This document shows positions 52,665 to 62,097 of a stretch of DNA of 64,000 bases, one piece after another (within the stretch, counting starts at the first letter, position 1; each line of letters starts with the position of its first letter). The stretch is from assembly GCA_965115915.1 (NCBI GenBank), contig OZ220483.1, positions 1,178,001 to 1,242,000 on the forward strand. Reading direction: 5' to 3'. The notes beneath the pieces were generated by a model. It was not told the DNA's origin. It was given only the letters and a program-made list of their open reading frames with translations, and did no database searches. The stretch comes from G965115915 sp965115915 (GTDB lineage Bacteria > Pseudomonadota > Gammaproteobacteria > Eutrophobiales > Eutrophobiaceae). Both the position numbers and the translations under genes were made by a program.

Positions 52665-53141
52665 ATGGCTGTCAATTCTAGCATCCTGCGGGGCATATTG
52701 TGTGGCTGTCTACTCGCAGCGGCGGCGCATGCCATGCCGGACCCCGGGACACTGTACGTCCAGGCACTGGATTTCTACGAACAGAAGCAGTATGAAAAAG
52801 CCGTGTCACTGCTGGAAGAAGCCATTACCCTGGCACCGGAACAGGCTGACTACTATCATCTCCTCGGGAAAAGCTACGGGAGACTGGCAGAACAGGCCAG
52901 TTGGTTCACCGCACTACCTCTGGCCCGCAAAACCGGACACGCCCTGGAACGTGCGGTAGCACTGGACGCCAACAAAATACAGGCCCTTGCCGACCTGATT
53001 GATTTCCATCAACGCGCCCCGGGCATTGCCGGAGGCAATGCGGAACGTGCAAAATTTCTGCATAAGCGGTTGATGGAACTGAAAAAACCCATATCGGCCG
53101 TGTCCTCGGCACAGAATCCCTCCGCCTATCCGGAAGACTGA
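52665..53141 (+). CDS. Secreted tetratricopeptide-repeat protein
   Basis: A 158-aa protein with a signal peptide (GILCGCLLAAAAHA, cleavage near 23) and TPR helices (LYVQALDFYEQKQYEKAVSL, DYYHLLGKSYGRLAE, ALERAVALDANKIQALADLI). The segment IDFHQRAPGIAGGNAERA is typical of a group of periplasmic TPR proteins with a conserved Pro-Gly-Gly loop. No catalytic residues. Its role is unknown; it precedes prc by about 250 bases. Confidence 0.78.
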   Translation: MAVNSSILRGILCGCLLAAAAHAMPDPGTLYVQALDFYEQKQYEKAVSLLEEAITLAPEQADYYHLLGKSYGRLAEQASWFTALPLARKTGHALERAVALDANKIQALADLIDFHQRAPGIAGGNAERAKFLHKRLMELKKPISAVSSAQNPSAYPED

Positions 53142-53308
53142 GACCCTGCACATGCCCACACCGGCGCCTCGGTACAAGCCGGTAAGACCCTGGCAAAACG
53201 CGAAAAACATCGCTCAGCCTCGGCAGACAGAAGCACTGTCCATAATATGCTAGACTGCTGAATATCGCGTTCCGCCATTAGAAGCACCGTGGTCGGGGTC
53301 GATGGACC

Positions 53309-53331
53309 TCTGACAACTGGCAATTGTCAGA
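53309..53331. promoter_or_regulatory. Inverted repeat upstream of prc
   Basis: Eight-base arms TCTGACAA (53309-53316) and TTGTCAGA (53324-53331) flank seven bases, about 65 bases before the prc start. It is either an operator or a leader hairpin. The rest of the spacer has an AT-rich stretch (about 53240-53265) that may hold a promoter. Confidence 0.35.
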
Positions 53332-53394
53332 CGGTGGGACATGCTATCGATTTTTTGCATCCAGTATCCCAGCGTGGCCAGATGCCCAAACAAT

Positions 53395-55548
53395 ATGGAA
53401 ATACAACGGCAAAACAAGCAATTGTCACAACACTGGAAAACCGCCTTGCCGCATACCTGCCGGGGCCTTGTATTGGCGCTGTTGCTCTGCACAGGGTCCG
53501 CCTACGGCATTGTGCCCTATGTGGACCCCGCAGACCTGCGCCAGACAGAGAAGCATCAAAGCATCCTCGGCGTCGTCCACAAAATCATGCGCAATTATCA
53601 CTATCTCAAATTTGAACTGGACGACGAGACCTCCGACACCATCTTGCAGAACTATCTGGAAAGCCTCGACCCTGGCCGATACTGGTTCTCCGGTGCAGAC
53701 ATTGAATATTTCATGCGTTATCAGTATCAGCTTGATGACATGATTAAACAGGGCGAACTCGCTCCCGCTTTCGACATATTTCTCACTTATCGAGAGCGAT
53801 TGGAAGAACGCATAGCATATGCGCTCGACCTGCTGAAACAGGACTTCGACTTCACCCGGGAGGAAAACTATCCGTTTGACCGAAAGAACACCACATGGGA
53901 AACGGATCGGGGAGCCCTGGACAGTCTGTGGAGAAAACGGGTCAAAAATGATTTTCTCAGTCTGCGACTTGCGGGGAAAACCACACCGGATATCCGCGAT
54001 ACCCTGCAGAAACGTTATCGGCGTTTGCTGAACAGCACTCAACAGCTTAATAACGACGACGTTTTTCAACTCTTTGTCAATGCCTACACCACGGCAATAG
54101 AACCACATACTTCCTATTTTTCACCGCGGCATTCTGAAAATTTCGACATCAGCATGCGCCTCTCTCTGGAGGGGATCGGGGCCGTGCTGCGTGCAGAAAA
54201 CGACTATACCCAGATCGTCAGGATCATTCCTGGAGGACCCGCGGATCGCAGCAATCTACTGGGACCCGAGGATCGAATCATCGGAGTTGGACAAGACACC
54301 CATGGCAAAATAGAAGATGTAATCGGCTGGCGACTGGACGACGTCGTTGACCTGATTCGAGGTCCCAAGGGGACCATTATCCGTCTGGATGTTCTCACTA
54401 AAAAATCCGGATACTCCTCCCCCAGTACCGTCATTCAACTGGTTCGTGATGAAATCAAACTGGAGGATCAGGCGGCGTACTCCACAGTGCTTGATGCTGG
54501 AAACAGCCGTATCGGAGTGATATCGATACCCGCGTTCTACATTGATTTTGCCGGCCAGTCACGGGGTGAAATCAACTACAGAAGCTCGACTCGTGACGTA
54601 AAAAAACTCATTCTGGAACTTGAACAGCAAAACATCGATGGGCTCATCATGGATCTACGCAATAATGGTGGCGGTTCACTGAGCGAAGCACTATCGCTGA
54701 CCGGATTGTTCATTGACCAGGGCCCAGTGGTGCAGACACGCGACTCCACCGGACGTGTGGAGATAAATATCGATCCCGAACCTGGCGTTACCTATTACAA
54801 ACCACTCGCGGTACTGGTGAACAGACACAGTGCCTCGGCATCGGAGATATTTGCCGGAGCCATACAAGACTACCAGCGAGGCGTCATCATTGGAGAACCC
54901 ACATACGGCAAAGGGACTGTGCAGAATATTATCGACATCAACCGTTTTATCTCAAGCAGTGACGGTGATGACTTTGGCAAACTAAAAACCACCATCGCCC
55001 AGTTTTACCGTATCAGCGGCGGTAGCACCCAGCACAAGGGGATAATTCCGGACATCATTCTGCCTGCTGGCCCCGGAGTAGAAAAACACGGGGAACGCGC
55101 TCTGGACAATGCCATTCCCTGGGATCAGGTACAGGCCGCCAAGTACGTTCTTGCTGGTGCCCCGGTAGAAAAATTTACGCTGGTACGCAAAATACATCAA
55201 CAGCGGATCCTGGAGGATGAATTGTTCCAGCTTTATCTGGAGCAGATGGAATTGCTGCATGAAAACGCAAATCGCACCGAGATCAGTCTGATGGAATCCA
55301 AGCGCAAGGCCAACAAAGAAGCCTTCGAGGAGGCCAGAAAAACCATTCTCAACAAGATGCGCCTGCTGGTGGATCTGCCAGCTCTGGCCGAGGATTCGGA
55401 CGACGAAGATATCAGCGCAGAGCAACGACGGCGCGAGGAAGAAAAACTTGATGCCATATTGAAAGAGGCATCATTGATCCTCAACGACCTGATCTATCAT
55501 CCATCGGACACGGTTCGTCGCAGTCTACAGAGGAAACATCCGGCATAA
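53395..55548 (+). CDS. prc: Tail-specific carboxy-terminal protease Prc
   Basis: Periplasmic S41 serine protease that trims lipoprotein-regulated peptidoglycan hydrolases and degrades tagged proteins. A signal peptide (GLVLALLLCTGSAYG) is followed by a long N-terminal helical domain, a PDZ domain (about 250-340, MRLSLEGIGAVLR to GPEDRIIGVG), and the protease core. The catalytic Ser lies in NRHSASASEIFAG (about 478-482) and Lys in PTYGKGTVQ (about 505). A Lys/Glu-rich helical C-terminus (DUF3340-like) completes it. ATG 53395 (717 aa) begins before the signal peptide; an ATG at 53341 is possible but adds non-typical residues. Confidence 0.93.
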   Translation: MEIQRQNKQLSQHWKTALPHTCRGLVLALLLCTGSAYGIVPYVDPADLRQTEKHQSILGVVHKIMRNYHYLKFELDDETSDTILQNYLESLDPGRYWFSGADIEYFMRYQYQLDDMIKQGELAPAFDIFLTYRERLEERIAYALDLLKQDFDFTREENYPFDRKNTTWETDRGALDSLWRKRVKNDFLSLRLAGKTTPDIRDTLQKRYRRLLNSTQQLNNDDVFQLFVNAYTTAIEPHTSYFSPRHSENFDISMRLSLEGIGAVLRAENDYTQIVRIIPGGPADRSNLLGPEDRIIGVGQDTHGKIEDVIGWRLDDVVDLIRGPKGTIIRLDVLTKKSGYSSPSTVIQLVRDEIKLEDQAAYSTVLDAGNSRIGVISIPAFYIDFAGQSRGEINYRSSTRDVKKLILELEQQNIDGLIMDLRNNGGGSLSEALSLTGLFIDQGPVVQTRDSTGRVEINIDPEPGVTYYKPLAVLVNRHSASASEIFAGAIQDYQRGVIIGEPTYGKGTVQNIIDINRFISSSDGDDFGKLKTTIAQFYRISGGSTQHKGIIPDIILPAGPGVEKHGERALDNAIPWDQVQAAKYVLAGAPVEKFTLVRKIHQQRILEDELFQLYLEQMELLHENANRTEISLMESKRKANKEAFEEARKTILNKMRLLVDLPALAEDSDDEDISAEQRRREEEKLDAILKEASLILNDLIYHPSDTVRRSLQRKHPA

Positions 55549-55615
55549 GCAGGATCGTTGAACCCTTCGCCTTGATAAAGCAAAAATCCGAACTTTCACT
55601 TCTCGGACCTCGATA

Positions 55616-56638
55616 ATGGATACAATCCCTGCCACCCTGATCGAAGGTGATGGTATAGGCGAGGAAATACTGGATGCCACGCTTGAAGTGCTTGACGCGC
55701 TGGGCGCCAAATTTGATTGGCATCGATTCCGGGCGGGCGAACAAGCCTGGAAAGAACACGGTGACCCACTTCCCACCGCAATGCTGGATGACATCCGGCA
55801 AACCCGAATTGCCCTGAAGTCCCCCTTGACGACACCGCTAAGCTCCGGATTTCGTTCTGCAAACGTCCGACTAAGGGAAGCATTCCAGCTTTACGCCAAT
55901 GTGCGACCCGCCAAAAGCTATACCCATGATCGCAGACGATATGACAATATCGATCTGATCCTGATACGTGAAAATACCGAAGGGCTTTATGTGGGGGTAG
56001 AGCATTTCATACCCATCGACGGGGACCCCAAGGCGGTCGCTGAGGCAGTTGGCATCATCACCCGTTCAGGTTGCCGCCGTATCGCGGAATTCGCTTTCAA
56101 ACTGGCCTCCGACCAAGGCCGTAGGAAAGTCACCATCGTGCATAAAGCCAATATCCTCAAAGCACTTACCGGCCTGTTTCTGGAAACCGCGCTGGAAGTC
56201 GGCAACGATTACACTGACAAGCTTGAAATCGAGGAACGGATCGTAGACAACACCGCCATGCAATTGGTCACTAACCCACATCAATTTGATGTAATCCTGA
56301 CAACCAATATGTTCGGCGACATTCTGTCGGATCAAATCGCTGGGCTTGTAGGAGGACTGGGCCTGGCTCCAGGTGCAAATATCGGCAATGATGCAGCCAT
56401 TTTTGAAGCCGTACACGGATCAGCCGCGGACATTGCTGGAAAAAATATCGCCAATCCAACTGCGCTCATGCTCGCCGCGGCCATGATGCTTGAACATGTG
56501 GCCGAGCAGGAAATGGCGCAATGTCTGCGCAACGCGATAAAACAGACTTTGAGGACTGACCGGATACTGACCCACGACCTCGGAGGGACCGTTGGCACCA
56601 AAGAATTTTCCCGTGCTGTAATTTCCCGCTTTCGCTAA
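55616..56638 (+). CDS. icd: Isocitrate dehydrogenase, NAD-type
   Basis: 340-aa member of the isocitrate/isopropylmalate dehydrogenase family: LIEGDGIGEEILDATLEVL, LKSPLTTPLSSGFRSANVRL (the isocitrate-binding Ser/Asn/Arg segment), LILIRENTEGLYVGVEH, TTNMFGDILSDQIAGLVGG and HGSAADIAGKNIANPTAL. The Asp-Ile after HGSAA corresponds to the residues that confer NAD preference, in place of Lys-Tyr in the NADP enzyme of E. coli. The Leu-type substrate residues expected in LeuB are absent, and leuB is encoded elsewhere. Follows prc by 67 bases; its last bases overlap convergent ampE by four. Confidence 0.9.
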   Translation: MDTIPATLIEGDGIGEEILDATLEVLDALGAKFDWHRFRAGEQAWKEHGDPLPTAMLDDIRQTRIALKSPLTTPLSSGFRSANVRLREAFQLYANVRPAKSYTHDRRRYDNIDLILIRENTEGLYVGVEHFIPIDGDPKAVAEAVGIITRSGCRRIAEFAFKLASDQGRRKVTIVHKANILKALTGLFLETALEVGNDYTDKLEIEERIVDNTAMQLVTNPHQFDVILTTNMFGDILSDQIAGLVGGLGLAPGANIGNDAAIFEAVHGSAADIAGKNIANPTALMLAAAMMLEHVAEQEMAQCLRNAIKQTLRTDRILTHDLGGTVGTKEFSRAVISRFR

Positions 56639-57534
56639 AACAGAAAGATCATCGCGATAACACAAAGCCAGAGTATGAAAACCCGCTGTAGTATCGTATA
56701 GACCGGGACCAATCTATCCAGGGAACTCTTCAGGGAGCCAGGATCCAGTTCGGTAACCGTTGCCTGAGAACCTGTAAACTGCAGTGCCGCCGCCATACAG
56801 TCCGAAAGCAGCCGGTCACTGGAAAACAAGACCTGCCGCAGTGGAACCGACCGCTTCCAGAAAGCTACCGGATTCCAGACATTCAGCAGATTCTGCATAT
56901 CACCTACCAAAGCCAGCATCACTACCATCAAACGCGCAGGTATCCAGTTGAACAATTCTTGCAGTTCGCGCAAGGAAGTATGAAAACCACCCTCCACATC
57001 ATCCGTGTCGCGACACAGTTCCAATACAACGCGGTACCAGATAACACCCACACCACCAAGCGCAATAAACCAGAATATCGGGGCGAACATTCGCCTGATA
57101 GCCTCACCCGACAACAACGAGATACTTATCGCCTGTCCATGACGAGATGGGAAAGAGCAGGCGATGATCGCCTCACCGGTGCTGTCCGCCAACTCCTTGT
57201 CTTCAAGCCGCAGTGCCTGAATGTGATCCCGCAATTGCCGGAACAGATCGACAGGACCCAGAGACCACAACAAAACCAACAAAGCGAACAGTTCAGCAGC
57301 CAGCGTATGAACCCGAAATAGTAAATACCATATGAACCAATAAACCAGTGCAACCGGGACCAGACAAACCAGGACACCCCAGGGACCATTCCACCACGGT
57401 TGTGCACACAGCTTGCGCTCCACAAAATTAAAACCGAGCTTGATCCAGCCATGATCCCGCAAGGATAGCGGTATCACCAGACAACGCTCCATGCAGCATG
57501 CTAGAAATATTTGAATAATAAGTATCGCATTCAC
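56635..57534 (-). CDS. ampE: Regulatory signalling modulator AmpE
   Basis: Inner-membrane protein of 299 aa with four probable transmembrane helices: near the N-terminus and about 53-72, 143-163 and at the C-terminus (ILQRVFILWLCVIAMIFLF). It shows the AmpE/CobD-like features LLWSLGPVDLFRQLRDH, FWFIALGGVGVIWYRVV and FNWIPARLMVVMLALVGD. AmpE is encoded with AmpD and has a poorly defined role in beta-lactamase induction and cell-wall recycling signalling. ampD lies 71 bases upstream. Confidence 0.9.
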   Translation of the reverse strand: MNAILIIQIFLACCMERCLVIPLSLRDHGWIKLGFNFVERKLCAQPWWNGPWGVLVCLVPVALVYWFIWYLLFRVHTLAAELFALLVLLWSLGPVDLFRQLRDHIQALRLEDKELADSTGEAIIACSFPSRHGQAISISLLSGEAIRRMFAPIFWFIALGGVGVIWYRVVLELCRDTDDVEGGFHTSLRELQELFNWIPARLMVVMLALVGDMQNLLNVWNPVAFWKRSVPLRQVLFSSDRLLSDCMAAALQFTGSQATVTELDPGSLKSSLDRLVPVYTILQRVFILWLCVIAMIFLF

Positions 57535-57605
57535 GGTATGCCGACTGCCTCATTCAAAATGTACACGGCCCACATGCAATTCAGTATATGAAAATCAATT
57601 CCTCA

Positions 57606-58172
57606 TCACAATCGGCCACACAAAGAAAAATAAAAATCCCAGGAAAAAGACTCCCCCGGATCCGTTTTCCGACCTGGAGCAACGTCCCTGTGGCCGACAA
57701 CACGACTACGACAGATCGCTGGCCAACGCTCCATCAGACAGTCGGTGATCCCGGCCAAAACCCGGTACTGGATAACAGTATAGGGTATCGTGTCGGCTCC
57801 TTCCAGTTCAATCCCGATAGAAAAATCATTACAGTTCTCCCTCCCCTGAAAGGTGGACTCACCTGCATGCCATGCACGTGCCTGCAACGGAACAAACTGG
57901 GTAACCGAACCCATGCGATCAACAAACATATGTGCCGATACCCGCACCTCGGACAAGCTGGCAAAATCCGGATGCGCCGTGGTGTCCAGCGTATTACAGA
58001 ATAACTGTGTCACATGCGTGCCCCCGAACACACCCGAGGGCAAACTGATCCCATGAATCACCAGCAGATCAATGTCCGATGTCTCAGGCCTTGCGTCACA
58101 GTTTGGCGACAACTCCCTGCGTACTCCATGGAACCACTGAGAGTGTTGATCGATATACAGATCGTTTGTCAT
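57606..58172 (-). CDS. ampD: 1,6-anhydro-N-acetylmuramyl-L-alanine amidase AmpD
   Basis: Cytoplasmic zinc amidase of peptidoglycan recycling that removes the stem peptide from anhydromuropeptides. The zinc ligands are His40 (LLVIHGISLPSG) and the His and Asp in VGHRDVAPGRKTDPG (about 159-173). Also present are the Amidase_2 blocks SAHMFVDRMGSVTQFV, ARAWHAGES and SIGIELEG. ATG 58172 (188 aa) follows an AGG; the frame continues to 58196. Operon with ampE. Confidence 0.95.
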   Translation of the reverse strand: MTNDLYIDQHSQWFHGVRRELSPNCDARPETSDIDLLVIHGISLPSGVFGGTHVTQLFCNTLDTTAHPDFASLSEVRVSAHMFVDRMGSVTQFVPLQARAWHAGESTFQGRENCNDFSIGIELEGADTIPYTVIQYRVLAGITDCLMERWPAICRSRVVGHRDVAPGRKTDPGESFSWDFYFSLCGRL

Positions 58173-58489
58173 ACAAAAACCTGTTTCCCCAGGCAACTCC
58201 CTACCGGAACGATTTTAGCGCACCTGCCCGCATCCGTCATTTTGCATTCCGCTGACCTCTTATGCTACACTGCGCCATCTTATTCTCAGTGTGCGACTCC
58301 ATGACTTTGTTGTTTGGGATCTGAAGGCTGTCGAGCACGATCCTGTCTTGGCCACACCTGCAAGTAGTAGCTGTTGACATTTTGTGCGCCGCACAACAAA
58401 CTATGCAGTGGCATGCCCTGAGGCAGAACAAATGTTCCCGCGGAGGGAAAACCCGTATTTTCATAATCAAAGAACGGGCGGAGGTAACC
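58173..58489. other. Divergent spacer ampD/aceA with candidate aceA promoter
   Basis: No gene is visible. On the plus strand TTGCAT (58242-58247) and TACACT (58266-58271), 18 bases apart, form a plausible promoter for aceA, implying a leader of about 210 bases. A GGAGG immediately before the GTG start marks the translation site. An in-frame ATG-less extension crosses the leader but does not resemble isocitrate lyase. Confidence 0.5.
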
Positions 58490-59785
58490 GTGACAAGACA
58501 AGAGCAAATAGCAGCACTGGAAAAAGACTGGAATCACAATCCACGTTGGAAAAACGTACGCCGTGACTACTCAGCAGCCGATGTTGTACGTCTGCGCGGG
58601 TCTGTGCAGGAAGCATACACTGTTGCCAGTCTTGGAGCGGAAAAACTTTGGAAACTGGTCAACGATGAAAGCTCGTATGTCAACTGCATGGGAGCCATTA
58701 GCGCCGGTCAAGCTCTGCAACAGGTGAAAGGCGGGCTCAAGGCGATCTATCTTTCCGGGTGGCAAGTTGCTGCCGATGGCAATACTTCGGAAACCATGTA
58801 TCCGGATCAATCCCTGTATGCCTACAATTCTGTGCCCTCGATGGTACGACGCATGAATAACAGTTTCCGCCGTGCAGATGAAATTCAATGGGCACGGGGC
58901 AAAAGTGATATTGACTACTTTGTTCCCATCGTTGCGGACGCGGAAGCAGGGTTTGGCGGTGTGCTCAACGCCTTTGAATTGATGAAAGCGATGATCGAGG
59001 CAGGAGCCGCTGGTGTACATTTCGAGGATCAGTTGGCTTCTGTAAAGAAATGCGGACACATGGGCGGCAAAGTACTCGTGCCTACGCAGGAGGCCATTCA
59101 AAAACTGACCGCTGCCCGACTGGCTGCAGACACCATGGGGGTCCCCTCCATCGTGCTTGCACGTACCGACGCCAACGCGGCTGGTCTGTTGACCTCTGAC
59201 CACGATGAACGTGATGCGGACTTTGTCACTGGAGAACGTACTGAAGAAGGGTTCTACATAACCCGTGCCGGGCTGGATCAGGCCATTGCCCGCGGTCTGG
59301 CATATGCACCTTATGCTGATCTGCTCTGGTGTGAAACTGCAGTACCAGACCTTGATGAGGCAAAGCGCTTTGCTGAAGCCATACGAAAAGAGTTCCCCGA
59401 ACAATTACTGGCCTACAATTGCTCCCCATCGTTCAACTGGAAGAAAAATCTCGATGACGTCACCATTGGTCGCTTCCAGCGCGAACTCGGTGCCATGGGC
59501 TATAAATACCAGTTCATCACCCTCGCCGGGATCCATAGTATGTGGTACAACATGTTTGATCTGAGCCTGGACTATATGCAACGAGGCATGTCCGCTTATG
59601 TTGAAAAGGTGCAGGAACCGGAATTCGCCGCTGCTGGAAAAGGCTATACTTTCTCCAGTCATCAACAGGAGGTTGGTGCTGGCTACTTCGACGATGTCAC
59701 CACGGTGATCCAGGGCGGAACATCATCGGTGACAGCACTCACAGGTTCAACAGAAGAAGCACAGTTTGCCACCAACAGTGGCTAG
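58490..59785 (+). CDS. aceA: Isocitrate lyase
   Basis: Cleaves isocitrate to glyoxylate and succinate, the entry to the glyoxylate shunt that lets the cell grow on acetate or fatty acids and use stored PHA without carbon loss. The catalytic motif KKCGH is at 186-190 (Cys188); also SGWQVAADGN, YPVPSMVRR-type SVPSMVRRMN and NCSPSFNWKKN. GTG 58490 is chosen: GGAGG lies five bases upstream and the protein then begins MTRQEQIAALEKDW like E. coli AceA; 431 aa. Malate synthase is not in the window. Its end overlaps convergent dapE by four bases. Confidence 0.97.
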   Translation: MTRQEQIAALEKDWNHNPRWKNVRRDYSAADVVRLRGSVQEAYTVASLGAEKLWKLVNDESSYVNCMGAISAGQALQQVKGGLKAIYLSGWQVAADGNTSETMYPDQSLYAYNSVPSMVRRMNNSFRRADEIQWARGKSDIDYFVPIVADAEAGFGGVLNAFELMKAMIEAGAAGVHFEDQLASVKKCGHMGGKVLVPTQEAIQKLTAARLAADTMGVPSIVLARTDANAAGLLTSDHDERDADFVTGERTEEGFYITRAGLDQAIARGLAYAPYADLLWCETAVPDLDEAKRFAEAIRKEFPEQLLAYNCSPSFNWKKNLDDVTIGRFQRELGAMGYKYQFITLAGIHSMWYNMFDLSLDYMQRGMSAYVEKVQEPEFAAAGKGYTFSSHQQEVGAGYFDDVTTVIQGGTSSVTALTGSTEEAQFATNSG

Positions 59786-60939
59786 GCACTTGGTGTCGCC
59801 GCCGCTGGATGCGGACTGAGCAACCGCTCAAGCACTGCCTGGTATATCCTGCACAGTGTCTCCAGTTCACTGATTGCCACACACTCATCTACCTGATGGA
59901 TAGTGGCATTCACAGGACCAAGCTCGATCACCTCAACTCCCGCAGGGGCGATAAAACGGCCATCAGAGGTCCCGCCACCGGTAGAAAACGCTGTTTTGAG
60001 CCCAGTGTTGTCAGCAATGGCGCAACTCACCGCCTTGCGGAGTTCTCCAGCCTCGGAGAGAAACGGCTCTCCCGATAGATGCCAGTCCAATTCATAATCC
60101 AGTCCATGTTCCAACAGAATGGCACTGACACCGGCACACAGGCTATCTACACTGGATTCGGTGCAAAAACGGAAATTGAATGTCGCCCTGAGTGTGGCAG
60201 GAGTTATATTATCCACCCCATCACCGGCATGAATATCGACAATCTGAAATGACGTGGGCGGATAGTCGGAATTGCCATTGTCCCAATGTGTACGAACAAG
60301 CTCAACTAATGCAGCACCAGCACAATGGATCGGATTTTCCACCTTAGAAGGATAGGCGACATGGCCCTGCTTTCCATTCACCCGCAACCTGCCAGTCAAC
60401 GAACCACGTCTGCCAATACGTATCTGATCTCCAACTGTCTCCACGCTGGAAGGCTCTCCCAGCAAACACCAGTCCATTACAACCTGCCGTTCTTTCAACC
60501 ATTGCATGACCCGACGGGTACCATTTTCCCCGGTCCCTTCTTCATCACTTGTCAGCAACAGCGCAATGGAACCCCGATGCGCCGGGTTACGCTGAATAAA
60601 ACGTTCCATGGCAATGACCATCGCCGCCAGGCTTCCCTTCATGTCAGCCGCTCCACGACCATAGATCATGCCATCGCGCAATGCTGGAACAAACGGCAAC
60701 GATGTCCAGGCATCGGATGGTCCCGGTGGTACAACATCCGTGTGGCCGGCAAATACCAGCAGTGGCGGAACATTGCCTCGGCGCAGCCAGCAATTTTCCG
60801 TGTCGGAAAAACACAGTCGCTCAGCATGGAATCCCAGCGGCTGCAACCGCTGGCTTATGATCTGCTGACAGCCTTCATCACGAGGAGTAATGGAAGGACG
60901 GCTGATCAGATCCTGTAAAAGCTCAACCAGAGATGGCAT
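59782..60939 (-). CDS. dapE: Succinyl-diaminopimelate desuccinylase
   Basis: Zinc-dependent M20 hydrolase that frees LL-diaminopimelate from its succinyl derivative, completing the branch begun by DapD (encoded near 29 kb). Metal-binding blocks are VFAGHTDVVPPG (about 63-74), GRGAADMKGSLAAM and LLTSDEEGTGENG, with TGGGTSDGRFIAP near the C-terminus. ATG 60939 gives 385 aa; a TTG one codon earlier is possible. It lies five bases after the PP2C phosphatase stop. Confidence 0.95.
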   Translation of the reverse strand: MPSLVELLQDLISRPSITPRDEGCQQIISQRLQPLGFHAERLCFSDTENCWLRRGNVPPLLVFAGHTDVVPPGPSDAWTSLPFVPALRDGMIYGRGAADMKGSLAAMVIAMERFIQRNPAHRGSIALLLTSDEEGTGENGTRRVMQWLKERQVVMDWCLLGEPSSVETVGDQIRIGRRGSLTGRLRVNGKQGHVAYPSKVENPIHCAGAALVELVRTHWDNGNSDYPPTSFQIVDIHAGDGVDNITPATLRATFNFRFCTESSVDSLCAGVSAILLEHGLDYELDWHLSGEPFLSEAGELRKAVSCAIADNTGLKTAFSTGGGTSDGRFIAPAGVEVIELGPVNATIHQVDECVAISELETLCRIYQAVLERLLSPHPAAATPSA

Positions 60940-60944
60940 CAATC

Positions 60945-61802
60945 TCAGAGTATTGTCTTCTCCAGCCTTAGTGTCTCCTCCAGCCGTGAATCCCTGGCAT
61001 CAGCAAGGCGAAACAAGATCACCGTAGTGTCGTCCGGCTTGTGCGGCATCCCGGGCTCGGTACGCTGCATGCGGTTCCGACATTTGCTCCTTAGTCTCTT
61101 GCAATTGTCCATCAATTTCCCGGCACAGACCAGTTGAGAAATCTCTTTCTTGTAGAGATTGTCGAACAACCCGTCACTGCCCAGTATCAATGTGTCATAA
61201 AGACCCAACTGGAACGATTTGCCAAACTCAAGCGTCATATTGGTCAGACCGACAGCGTTGTATATCACACTGCGCTTGCTGTGAAACATTGCCTGTTCCT
61301 CGGTCAAAAATCCTTCCGACTCAGCTTTTCCGACCGGTGAATGAGGAACAATGCCGTATTTCAGTTTGCCTCTCTGCCCGGCAACCATAATTTCCGAGTC
61401 TCCAGCATGACAGGTAGTCACAGTGGCATTGCTGATAACGCTGATGGCCACTGTTGATCCCGCGTGGGGATAATCACGATGAATGACCGAGCCTGCTTTC
61501 CTGATTCCCTCAATCAGTGCGGCACGAATTTCTTCGGCCGGGTTTGCATACAGGCTTTCAACAATAGACTCCACAGTAATACGCGACGCCTCCGCACCAT
61601 TGGCATAGCCACCCATACCATCCGCAACAATCAACACCGTCATCTTCTCACTAACCGATACCACGGCAACCGAATCTTCATTACCAGTGGTCTTGTTCGG
61701 CGCCTGCTCGGTATACATAACACAATGGCCAAGCGCAAGATCAAGCCCTGTGCATTCCTGCATATTGTCCCCAAACATGCTTTTCACCATGCGTATTTTC
61801 AT
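60945..61802 (-). CDS. PP2C-family (PPM) serine/threonine phosphatase
   Basis: A 285-aa soluble phosphatase of the PPM family. Metal-binding acidic motifs are in order: NKTTGNEDSVAVVS, VLIVADGMGGYANG, CHAGDSEIMVAG, LILGSDGLFDNLY and KPDDTTVILF. No sensor or membrane domain is attached. It probably dephosphorylates a Ser/Thr-kinase target, but no kinase is in the window. ATG 61802 follows AGGG at good distance; an open extension to 61877 is unlikely. It sits between bolA and dapE in a tightly packed minus-strand run (yciB-yciI-bolA-phosphatase-dapE). Confidence 0.88.
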   Translation of the reverse strand: MKIRMVKSMFGDNMQECTGLDLALGHCVMYTEQAPNKTTGNEDSVAVVSVSEKMTVLIVADGMGGYANGAEASRITVESIVESLYANPAEEIRAALIEGIRKAGSVIHRDYPHAGSTVAISVISNATVTTCHAGDSEIMVAGQRGKLKYGIVPHSPVGKAESEGFLTEEQAMFHSKRSVIYNAVGLTNMTLEFGKSFQLGLYDTLILGSDGLFDNLYKKEISQLVCAGKLMDNCKRLRSKCRNRMQRTEPGMPHKPDDTTVILFRLADARDSRLEETLRLEKTIL

Positions 61803-61827
61803 CCAACCCTGCTTCCGGAGAGAATTT

Positions 61828-62097
61828 TTATTGTTCCTCTGGTGTATGAGCCTGTATCCGCACCGCATGAATTTCACCGTGCATCAAATCACCCAGCGCA
61901 TCATAAACCAACCGGTGTCGCTGAAGCAGAGAACGTCCATGAAACTTGTCGGACACAATGCGCAGGGAGAAATGCCCACCTCCGGCACTGGCACCCGGAT
62001 GTCCTGCATGTAGTGCCGATTGATCATCGATTTCGATCACCAATGGGGCCAATTTTCCCTCCAGGCGTTTGCGGATCAGTTCAATCCGGTCAGGCAT
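61828..62097 (-). CDS. bolA: BolA-family protein
   Basis: An 89-aa BolA/IbaG-like protein, a partner of monothiol glutaredoxins in Fe-S cluster handling and a transcription regulator in some bacteria. It shows the family pattern: N-terminal helix (RIELIRKRLEGKL), HFSLRIVSDKFHGRSLLQRH with its invariant Phe-x-Gly-x4-x2-H, and a C-terminal MHGEIHAVRIQA strand. The ATG overlaps the yciI stop by one base (TGATG). Confidence 0.92.
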   Translation of the reverse strand: MPDRIELIRKRLEGKLAPLVIEIDDQSALHAGHPGASAGGGHFSLRIVSDKFHGRSLLQRHRLVYDALGDLMHGEIHAVRIQAHTPEEQ

